A stretch of DNA of 5,825 nt from NCBI GenBank assembly GCA_905479615.1, contig CAJQNH010000055.1, forward strand, positions 1 through 5,825. The letters run 5' to 3'. A program made the translations under genes and the position numbers. Below, piece after piece: positions 1-5,115 of this stretch. The stretch comes from an uncultured Eudoraea sp. GTDB taxonomy: Bacteria; Bacteroidota; Bacteroidia; Flavobacteriales; Flavobacteriaceae. A model generated the notes under the pieces. The model saw only the letters and a program-made list of their open reading frames with translations, ran no database searches and was not told the DNA's origin. Positions within the stretch are counted from its first letter, which is position 1; each line of letters starts with the position of its first letter.

Positions 1-51
1 TTGTTAAAAGAAGTTCAAAGAATTAAAGAAGAAAAAAATAACGATAAATGA
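1..51 (+). CDS. C-terminal end of an upstream gene (partial), function unknown
   Basis: Frame 1 is open from the window edge to a TGA at 49-51. It encodes 16 residues ending in the charged tail KEEKNNDK. The other two plus-strand frames hit stops early (TAA at 5-7 in frame 2 and at 24-26 in frame 3), so this is the only frame that can be coding here. Its TGA overlaps the ATG of the GH105 gene as ATGA (48-51), an arrangement typical of translationally coupled operon genes. The remaining residues are too few to name a family. By context it would be another member of a carbohydrate-degradation operon, but that is inference. Confidence 0.55.
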   Translation: MLKEVQRIKEEKNNDK

Positions 52-1160
52 AACCATTAAAAATTATTGTAATCATTGCTTTGTTTACAATGACATATCT
101 TTCTCAGGCCCAGGAAATAAAGCCCGATGAGGTAAAAAAAGTCATGGAACGGGTAGCCGATTGGCAAATAGCACATTTCACCGATTTATACAGTGGATAT
201 GAAGAGCCACATCACCCATTGGACTGGACTAACGGTGCATTGTACGTTGGCATGGTGAAATGGGCGGCAATAGCCGATGATGAAAAGTATTATAATTGGC
301 TTGCAGCTATTGGGGAAAAATATTTATGGAAATTACACTTTCGTAAATACTTTGCGGATGACCATACTGTGGGTCAGATGTATCTGGAACTATATCGCAA
401 GTATCAGGATCCAAAAATGATTGAACCAACCAAAGAGCAGTTCAATTTTATAATGCTTCATCCGGCGAAAACTTCATTAAAGTGGAATACCCCGTATCAC
501 CAGGATCGCTGGAATTGGTGTGATGCCTTGTTTATGGCACCTCCAGTATGGGCAAAACTTTTTAAGATTACCGGGGAACAAAAATATCTCGATTTTATGA
601 TATCTGAATATAAAGCAACAACAGACTTTTTATTTGATAAAATGGAGAACTTGTACTACCGGGATGAAAGTTATATGGGCAAATTAGACAATGGCACCAA
701 AATATTTTGGTCTCGAGGTAATGGCTGGGTATTTGCCGGTCTAACGAATATAATGAATGAGTTGAACCCAAAGAGTAAGGAGTACAAGTATTTCCTTGAG
801 ATTTATAGAAAAATGGCAAAAAAGATACTCCAAATTCAAACCCCGGCAGGTCATTGGGCAATGAGTTTATTGGGGCAGGAGTTTTATCCTACACCTGAAA
901 CCAGCGGTTCTTCATTTTATACATATGGTTTGGCCTGGGGTATAAACAAGGGAATCTTAGATAGAGAAACTTATGGCTTAGCAGTAAAAAAAGGATGGGA
1001 AGCTATGGTTAGCCATGTAACAAAAGATGGGATGTTAGGTTATGTGCAACCCATTGGAGCGGCACCCGGTAAGGCCCGGGCAGATAAGACCGAAGTTTAT
1101 GGAACCGGGGCGTTTTTAAGTGCCGGTTCAGAAGTATACAAATTGTATGGGGGAAAATAG
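48..1160 (+). CDS. Secreted GH105 family unsaturated glycuronyl hydrolase (YteR/RhiN-like)
   Basis: This 370-residue protein has the length of single-domain GH105 (GH88-superfamily) enzymes, which fold as an (alpha/alpha)6 barrel. The family removes the 4,5-unsaturated uronic acid that polysaccharide lyases leave at the non-reducing end of oligosaccharides from rhamnogalacturonan I, and in some marine members from ulvan. Residues 1-21 form a signal peptide (KP then a hydrophobic run, SQA before Q22), so the enzyme probably acts in the periplasm. Visible family signatures are LDWTNGALYVG (58-68), ADDHTVGQMY (103-112) with an Asp pair, NWCDALFMAPP (156-166) with D159 at the position of the catalytic Asp, WSRGNGW (221-227), ETSGSSFYTYG (284-294) and YGTGAFLSAGSEV near the C-terminus. 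The start is fixed by the signal peptide and the ATGA overlap with the preceding gene, so it is probably co-transcribed with it. The exact substrate cannot be read from the sequence. The family call is secure. Confidence 0.93.
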   Translation: MKPLKIIVIIALFTMTYLSQAQEIKPDEVKKVMERVADWQIAHFTDLYSGYEEPHHPLDWTNGALYVGMVKWAAIADDEKYYNWLAAIGEKYLWKLHFRKYFADDHTVGQMYLELYRKYQDPKMIEPTKEQFNFIMLHPAKTSLKWNTPYHQDRWNWCDALFMAPPVWAKLFKITGEQKYLDFMISEYKATTDFLFDKMENLYYRDESYMGKLDNGTKIFWSRGNGWVFAGLTNIMNELNPKSKEYKYFLEIYRKMAKKILQIQTPAGHWAMSLLGQEFYPTPETSGSSFYTYGLAWGINKGILDRETYGLAVKKGWEAMVSHVTKDGMLGYVQPIGAAPGKARADKTEVYGTGAFLSAGSEVYKLYGGK

Positions 1161-1187
1161 AACTTTAGATAACTACAAAATAAAGTT
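1161..1187 (+). other. Weak inverted repeat after GH105
   Basis: AACTTTA (1161-1167) and TAAAGTT (1181-1187) are perfect complements around a 13-nt loop, starting at the base after the GH105 stop. The stem is AT-rich and no T-tract follows, so it is a poor intrinsic terminator. It could protect the 3' end of the mRNA or be chance in AT-rich DNA. Confidence 0.2.
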
Positions 1188-1238
1188 TAACTCGTTTCAT
1201 AATTATACCTAACTTTATAATTAAAAGAAACTTTAATT

Positions 1239-1343
1239 ATGACAAAAGGCAAAGACGCAAAGAAAAACGTCAAAAAAGAACCGCTCTTAACTGCTAAAGA
1301 AAAAAAAGAAGCTAAAAGAAATAAAAAAGCCAAGAGGGTCTAA
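1239..1343 (+). CDS. Tiny lysine-rich basic protein (34 aa), hypothetical
   Basis: An ATG-to-TAA frame of 35 codons encodes a highly basic peptide starting MTKGKDAKKN and ending KKAKRV. It has 13 Lys and 2 Arg, no aromatic residue or Cys, and a predicted helical second half rich in Lys, Glu and Ala (TAKEKKEAKRNKKAKRV). The layout (short basic N-term, a PLL break at 15-17, then a charged helix) does not look random. From memory, similar short Lys-rich hypothetical proteins of the form (M)xKGKxxKKxxKKxPxxTxKEKKxxK occur widely in flavobacteria; I could not search this. Such composition suggests nucleic-acid or ribosome association, but no function is established. It lies 78 bp after the GH105 stop on the same strand and may have its own promoter, since the gap is AT-rich with repeated AACTTTA. 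It is easily missed by gene callers because of its length. Confidence 0.6.
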   Translation: MTKGKDAKKNVKKEPLLTAKEKKEAKRNKKAKRV

Positions 1344-1385
1344 CTCATAAGTTTTATTTAAGAACATTAAAGTAGGAATATAAAA

Positions 1386-1553
1386 TTATAATAATAGTTT
1401 CTCTATTTCCTTTAATACTTATTCGGCCTCAAAAACATTGTCATCACTTAATCTGTGGTTAGATTTTGACTGGCGATGTGCCTCTTGCGTAAATTTGCGA
1501 TATTACTCCTGAACTAGCTCCTTTTCTGTTTTCTCTATAAAGATTTCGTACAT
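1386..1553 (-). pseudogene. Small decayed gene: 55-residue frame with two in-frame TAA stops
   Basis: Reading the minus strand from the ATG at 1553 gives MYEIFIEKTEKELVQE, a TAA, then YRKFTQEAHRQSK and on to DDNVFEAE, a second TAA, then VLKEIEKLLL and a final TAA (complement of 1386-1388). All segments are in one frame with no shift needed. All have the Glu/Lys/Leu-rich helical look of a small soluble protein, and the last segment is an amphipathic helix. Each internal stop is one base away from GAA, AAA, CAA or TTA. The simplest reading is a short gene killed by nonsense mutations. No family is recognised. It could instead be a coincidental reading of a non-coding RNA or spacer; the overlapping frame that ends SQIYARGTSPVKI is also open for about 40 codons, so the coding claim is moderate at best. 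Confidence 0.4.
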
Positions 1554-1741
1554 AGAACAAATTATTTAATATGAAGTTCCATGGCTATGTGTTACAAAAA
1601 CTGAACAATACAAAATTAATCTCTGTTTAGGTATAATCAATTTTTATTATACATATAAATTAACACTTTCTGCTCTACTTACTATAAAGCAATAATATAT
1701 TCACTATTTCTCTTCAGGAATGTTGTATTTTTGTTTATTCT

Positions 1742-1779
1742 TTAACATTTTTTATTAAACATTAATTTTATCTTTACCA
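1742..1779 (+). promoter_or_regulatory. Candidate folE promoter (Bacteroidota type)
   Basis: TATCTTTACCA (1769-1779) resembles the flavobacterial -7 element TAnnTTTG, differing at the last G. TTAACATTTT at about 1742-1751 lies at the distance expected for the -33 region, but has no clear TTG core. A second perfect TAnnTTTG match (TATTTTTG) sits at 1726-1733. Either would give folE a leader of roughly 95-140 nt. This is based on consensus matching by eye in AT-rich DNA. Confidence 0.35.
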
Positions 1780-1811
1780 GTACGCAAATTAATTAGCAAC
1801 AGAAAAAGTAG

Positions 1812-1835
1812 TGCCTCAATTAGAACAGGCATTTT
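1812..1835 (+). other. Small hairpin plus T4 in the folE leader
   Basis: TGCCT (1812-1816) pairs with AGGCA (1827-1831) around a 10-nt loop and is followed by TTTT (1832-1835). It lies inside the predicted folE 5' leader, about 40 nt before the ATG. The stem has only 5 bp, so it would be a weak attenuator at best. I see no match to a known pterin or folate riboswitch. Confidence 0.2.
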
Positions 1836-1876
1836 GCTCAGATAAGAGAAATAAAATAAATTATTAATACCGCCAA

Positions 1877-2581
1877 ATGAAAGATCAGGATATACTATTG
1901 AACACATTAATTGAATCAGAAGAATTATTAAATGGCTACACGCATGAAGAGATTGGTGATGATCACCTCTTCACTGGATTAGAAACTCCGATGAAGCCAA
2001 ACGCCTTTGCAATCAGTGATGAAGAGAAAAAGGAACGTATTGCAAAATTATTTGCTCAAATTATGGATGTAATGGGCTTGGACCTCAGTGATGACTCACT
2101 AAGAGGTACTCCAAAACGTGTGGCGAAAATGTACATAGATGAAATTTTTTCCGGGTTAAACCCAAAAAACAAACCCAAAGTGGCCCTATTTGATAATAAG
2201 TACCGATACAATCAGATGTTGGTGGAAAAAGATATTACCTTCTACTCCAATTGCGAACATCACTTTGTACCTATTATTGGCAAAGCACATGTGGCTTATG
2301 TATCTTCAGGAAAGGTCATTGGCCTCTCAAAATTAAACCGAATAGTTCAATATTTTGCCAAGAGACCACAGGTACAGGAGCGTCTAACCAATCAAATAGC
2401 AGTGGAATTACAAACCACACTTAATACCCAGGATGTGGCAGTAATTATTGACGCAAAACATTTATGTGTTTCCTCCAGAGGGGTTAAAGATAATACATCG
2501 GCTACCGTTACCTCATTTTACGGAGGTGCTTTTAATTCTCCTGATAAAATTGCAGAATTACAGAATTATATAAATAATTAA
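1877..2581 (+). CDS. folE: GTP cyclohydrolase I (type I, zinc-dependent)
   Basis: FolE converts GTP to 7,8-dihydroneopterin triphosphate, the first step of tetrahydrofolate and related pterin synthesis, as a cytosolic homodecamer. The 234-residue protein has the complete active site, offset by 16 from E. coli FolE: zinc ligands C126, H129 and C197 (NCEHHFVP at 125-132, HLCVSSRG at 195-202), H128 and H195 matching the catalytic histidines 112 and 179, SKLNR (151-155), QERL with E168, and R201 for the triphosphate. RGTPKRVAKMY (76-86) is the usual N-domain signature. Residues 1-45 form a variable acidic leader. The ATG at 1877 is preferred; the next ATG (residue 39) would remove only this leader. 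The enzyme looks intact and functional. It stands alone rather than in a folate operon, with a broken gene just downstream on the same strand and its own leader of about 100 nt upstream. Confidence 0.96.
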   Translation: MKDQDILLNTLIESEELLNGYTHEEIGDDHLFTGLETPMKPNAFAISDEEKKERIAKLFAQIMDVMGLDLSDDSLRGTPKRVAKMYIDEIFSGLNPKNKPKVALFDNKYRYNQMLVEKDITFYSNCEHHFVPIIGKAHVAYVSSGKVIGLSKLNRIVQYFAKRPQVQERLTNQIAVELQTTLNTQDVAVIIDAKHLCVSSRGVKDNTSATVTSFYGGAFNSPDKIAELQNYINN

Positions 2582-2619
2582 ACTGCACTTCCTTCTGTCT
2601 GATTTGGGCATATTGTATA

Positions 2620-2997
2620 GCTGGTATTCGATTTGGTGATAATACCGGTATAGATGCTACCATACCACTCGGGATCTCACCAAGACTTCAACCTACAGTG
2701 TATTTGGATAATTTTGGTGCAGGTACTTATTTTGATTGGATGTTTGCTCTTACTGACGGACCATCAGGACTAAAATTTTACCCGGGGCCTGGACCTGAAT
2801 TTTTCTTCGAAAACGATTTTGATTTTAATATTGCCGGGGATTTCGGAGTAGAGTATTCCTTTAAATTTCCCTTGACCATCGGATTTGATTGGAGACCTGG
2901 TTTTGCGGTTACAAACGATTTTGATTTTTATACCGGTAATTGGGGAATCATGGCGAGATATCGTTTTAAAGAAGGAGGATTTAAAAAAGTAGATTAA
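2620..2997 (+). pseudogene. 5'-truncated outer-membrane beta-barrel protein remnant
   Basis: The frame is open from 2578 to the TAA at 2995-2997, and barrel-like protein begins near 2620 with AGIRFGDNTGID. About 125 residues follow, with alternating aromatic and hydrophobic strands and Gly/Asp turns (TYFDWMFALTDG, GVEYSFKFPLTIGFDWRPGF, WGIMARYRFK). A terminal strand ending in aromatics is typical of 8-stranded Bacteroidota outer-membrane proteins. No ATG and no signal peptide lie upstream in this frame. The only usual start is the GTG at 2698, in the middle of the barrel, and it would give a 99-residue protein without an export signal. The opening GIRFG strand is often the first or an early barrel strand, so the missing part is probably the promoter, signal peptide and at most one strand. 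The break lies about 40 bp after the folE stop, which suggests a deletion joined folE to this fragment. Expression as a cytosolic fragment cannot be excluded. Confidence 0.7.
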
Positions 2998-3026
2998 ACA
3001 CCTTCCATTAAAATATTTTCCCTAAT

Positions 3027-3061
3027 AAAAAAAGCTTGTTATTATCCGACAGGCTTTTTTT
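3027..3061 (+). terminator. Strong intrinsic terminator after the barrel remnant
   Basis: Seven A plus GCTTG (3027-3038) pairs with CAGGC plus seven T (3050-3061), giving a 12-bp stem with one G-T wobble and an 11-nt loop, ending in a T-tract. Because the A-tract and T-tract mirror each other, it could terminate transcription from either side. It starts about 30 nt after the pseudogene stop and would also stop read-through from folE. Confidence 0.85.
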
Positions 3062-3067
3062 ATAATT

Positions 3068-3100
3068 GAATTATCGTGCTCTATAAAATAACGGTAATTC
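3068..3100. other. Second stem-loop just after the terminator
   Basis: GAATTATCG (3068-3076) pairs with CGGTAATTC (3092-3100), a 9-bp stem with one wobble and a 15-nt loop. No T-tract follows on either strand, so it is not a classical terminator. Its role is unknown; it may be a leftover of an older intergenic region or an operator. Confidence 0.3.
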
Positions 3101-3160
3101 AAATAAAAAAATAGTCGGTTAACAAGAAACTAATATTTAATGATCTGAAATAAAATAGAT

Positions 3161-3171
3161 TAGATTTACCA
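3161..3171 (+). promoter_or_regulatory. Candidate -7 element upstream of the AsmA-like pseudogene
   Basis: TAGATTTACCA matches the TAnnTTTACCA form seen upstream of folE (1769-1779) and sits 23 bp before the ATG at 3195. No convincing -33 TTG is visible. If active, the broken gene would still be transcribed. Confidence 0.3.
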
Positions 3172-3194
3172 TTTAGAGAATCAATCTTTAATTC

Positions 3195-3833
3195 ATGAAA
3201 ATAAAAAAGTCCATTCGAATTGTGTTGGGCATACTTTTATTGGGGGTATTACTCGTTGTTTTTGCAAATGTCATCCTTAAATCTATTGCGAGCCCTTACC
3301 TCAAGAAGGAAATCACTAAAATTAATAAGGAAAAAGAATACATCCTTAGTGTTGAAGATTTTAACATAAATATTTTTCCAGGTCGAATTAGCCTTGAAGG
3401 CCTAAGCATCAAACCAAAGGAGGAATTTCTTGACAGCTTAGTAAATGGTACTGCAAAAGAGCGTACATTAAAGGCAATATCAATTTCGAAAGTCACTTTT
3501 TCCGGTTAGACTTTCCTAAGTTATCTTTCCAAAAAACAAATAGATGTTAAGAAAATAATTATTGATCAGATAGACATGGATAGCATGACTACCCTTATTG
3601 CCAAAGATAAAAGCAAGCCTTTTGACTTAAATAAGAACACTTTATTACCTCAGCAATCCATAAAAAAACTAAATCAACCACTTTATATCAATAAAATTGA
3701 AATTACTAATTCCAGCTTGAATTATTCAGAACAGGAAAAAACCCCAAAAGATCTTTTGAGTGTTGATATGACTGATGTTAATCTATCTATGACTAACATT
3801 ACATCAATTCAGGATAGTCTAAATACCAATTGA
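3195..3833 (+). pseudogene. AsmA/DUF748-like inner-membrane protein gene, nonsense-mutated and 3'-truncated
   Basis: The first segment (104 codons) starts MKIKKSIRIV, has one membrane helix at residues 8-28, and continues with YILSVEDFNINIFPG and RISLEGLSIKP. This is the N-terminal pattern of Bacteroidota AsmA/DUF748-like proteins: a membrane anchor, then periplasmic beta-rich repeats. A TAG at 3507-3509 interrupts it. The same frame stays open for another 107 codons (TFLSYLSKKQIDVKKIIIDQ, then LYINKIEITNSSLNYSEQ and VDMTDVNLSMTNI) to a TGA at 3831-3833. Those segments continue the family pattern without a gap, so the TAG looks like a point mutation in a sense codon (for example CAG, AAG or TGG). 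After the TGA there are only ten more codons before TAA (3864-3866), whereas family members usually run to several hundred residues, so most of the 3' end is lost. A restart at the ATG at 3576 would give an unanchored fragment. Function is lost unless the TAG is suppressed. The family call is moderate; the broken state is firm. Confidence 0.72.
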
Positions 3834-3881
3834 AATCTACTTACCTCTCTCCATTTTAAACCTTAAATCACGTTTTTTTAT

Positions 3882-3904
3882 AATTAATGGTCAGTTCATT
3901 AATT
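3882..3904. promoter_or_regulatory. Perfect 8-bp inverted repeat upstream of the DUF481-like gene
   Basis: AATTAATG (3882-3889) and CATTAATT (3897-3904) are exact complements around a 7-nt spacer, about 50 bp before the ATG at 3954. No T-tract follows, which argues against a terminator. The size and position suit a dimeric regulator's operator, but AT-rich repeats also arise by chance and no regulator gene lies nearby. Confidence 0.3.
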
Positions 3905-3953
3905 GCTCAAAATAGAATTTTAACTATTTTTATTGCCTTAAATGTGATCTCGT

Positions 3954-4973
3954 ATGTTACAAAAACTACAAATTAGTTTAATTGTTATAATTATTGCCTG
4001 TGCTACCGGCCATGCGCAATTAGATTCTCTTCTAATAGATTCGAACACCATGATAATAGGGGAGATAAAATCTATGAACAATGGTGTTTTAATCATAGAA
4101 ACCAATTACAGTGACTCTGATTTTACCATTGAATGGCTTGAGATAAAAAAAATCTATACCCAATCAGTTTTTTTGACAAACTTAACAGACGGGAGCCGTA
4201 TTGTTGGCAGCCTAAGATCCAATGAGGATAACTCCATTATTATTACCAATCGGGAAGGGGTAATTGAAAGAGAAGTACAGATACCTGAAATAGTTTTTCT
4301 TCAGCCACTTGATAAAGGCTTTTGGAGCAGGCTTGATGCCGCTGTTGATTTTGGAATAAGTTTTACTAAAGCCAATAACTTAAAGCAGTTCACCTTTGGA
4401 ACCAACCTAAAGTATACTGAGGATAAATGGTCAGCACTTATTAATGCAAACATATTGCGTTCTACTCAGGATAATGCAGAAGATATCAGAAGGGAAGATG
4501 CCTCTTTTGTCTTTAATTACTTTCTCCCTAAAGACTGGTATCTTTCTCCTCAGGTATCCTTGCTGTCTAATACAGAACAACTTTTAGATTTAAGAGCCAT
4601 AGTTTCCATGGGGGTTGGAAATTACATAGTAAATACCAATAATATGTATTGGGGCGTATTAACGGGCTTATCCTATAACAGTGAAGAATTTTCCAATGAC
4701 ACTCAAGACAGGTCGAGTATTGAAGGTATATTAGGGACTGAACTCAATATGTTTGACACTAAAGATCTAAGTTTAATTACACGTTTAATGGCATATCCCA
4801 GTTTTAGCGAGAGCGGTCGTTGGCGTGTAGATTGGAATTTTGATTTGAAATATGACCTGCCACTTGACTTCTATGTAAAAACGGGACTTACCTTAAATTA
4901 TGATAACCAGCCCACAGCCGGGGCAAGTGATTCTGATTATTACTGGAAACTGGCATTTGGTTGGGAATGGTAA
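3954..4973 (+). CDS. DUF481-like outer-membrane protein with a duplicated N-terminal beta domain
   Basis: This 339-residue protein has a signal peptide at residues 1-21 (hydrophobic run, then TGHA before Q22). Residues about 32-118 form a small beta-rich part made of two similar units (VGSLRS-like and GEIKS-like openings, each followed by a strand pair). From about residue 122 to the end runs a beta-barrel with alternating strands (FWSRLDAAVDFGISFTKANN, NLKQFTFGTNLKYTEDKW, MYWGVLTGLSYNSE, WNFDLKYDLPLDFYVKTGLT), closing with an aromatic strand (YYWKLAFGWEW) ending in Trp. This matches the DUF481 (YdiY-type) family, described as putative salt-induced outer-membrane proteins of unknown transport role. 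The ATG at 3954 is favoured because the signal peptide follows directly. It is intact and flanked upstream by a pseudogene, so it probably has its own promoter in 3834-3953, where an inverted repeat lies. It converges with the minus-strand nucleotidase gene. The barrel call is strong, the family call fairly strong and the function unknown. Confidence 0.82.
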   Translation: MLQKLQISLIVIIIACATGHAQLDSLLIDSNTMIIGEIKSMNNGVLIIETNYSDSDFTIEWLEIKKIYTQSVFLTNLTDGSRIVGSLRSNEDNSIIITNREGVIEREVQIPEIVFLQPLDKGFWSRLDAAVDFGISFTKANNLKQFTFGTNLKYTEDKWSALINANILRSTQDNAEDIRREDASFVFNYFLPKDWYLSPQVSLLSNTEQLLDLRAIVSMGVGNYIVNTNNMYWGVLTGLSYNSEEFSNDTQDRSSIEGILGTELNMFDTKDLSLITRLMAYPSFSESGRWRVDWNFDLKYDLPLDFYVKTGLTLNYDNQPTAGASDSDYYWKLAFGWEW

Positions 4974-5115
4974 TTGCTTTAATGTCTAAATAGGCAGAAT
5001 AACTTCAGTTAGCATCTTCCTGAAATTTGTTGCATACACTCATATAACCAACGTACTTTACTAATTTTTGAATTCATTCAAAAGCAATTATTTAGGTATG
5101 AACATCTATTTGGTA

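Larger units (their letters stand above)
1344..1876. other. About 530-bp region without an intact gene
   Basis: No open frame of convincing length exists here on either strand. The left part (1386-1553) carries the stop-interrupted minus-strand frame listed separately, and its 1430-1550 part is visibly less AT-rich than the flanks. The stretch 1554-1740 is very AT-rich; it contains only a 19-codon plus-strand frame (1571-1630) that I do not support as a gene. The right part (about 1740-1876) is the probable promoter and leader of folE. I see no tRNA-like cloverleaf, insertion-sequence end or strong terminator. Confidence 0.6.

Noticed and set aside
595..861. Open minus-strand frame of 88 codons inside the GH105 gene
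   Set aside because: It lies wholly antisense to a clearly real, motif-rich gene, and its translation is rich in Ser, Tyr, Pro and Leu with no domain look. It is a shadow of the plus-strand coding frame.
1571..1630. Plus-strand 19-codon frame starting MKFHGYVLQK
   Set aside because: It is too short, has no conserved pattern I recognise and no start context, and lies in very AT-rich DNA where such frames are common.
2811..2928. 16-bp direct repeat (AAACGATTTTGATTTT) at 2811-2826 and 2913-2928
   Set aside because: Both copies encode the same NDFDF turn or strand in the barrel remnant. This is repetition within a protein, not a mobile or CRISPR repeat.
3296..3496. Open minus-strand frame of 66 codons inside the AsmA-like pseudogene
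   Set aside because: It is antisense to a frame with a clear membrane helix and family pattern, and the peptide has no recognisable feature.
5009..5077. Minus-strand 22-codon frame starting MNSKISK, just behind the nucleotidase gene
   Set aside because: It begins with the same ATGAATTCA as the nucleotidase gene, but this is a short palindromic (EcoRI-type) repeat. The frame is tiny and has no other support.
4971..5090. TAATTGCTTT (4971-4980) and AAAGCAATTA (5081-5090) inverted repeat in the convergent gap
   Set aside because: The arms match perfectly but are 100 nt apart with no T-tract. They are too distant for a terminator, and a chance match is plausible.
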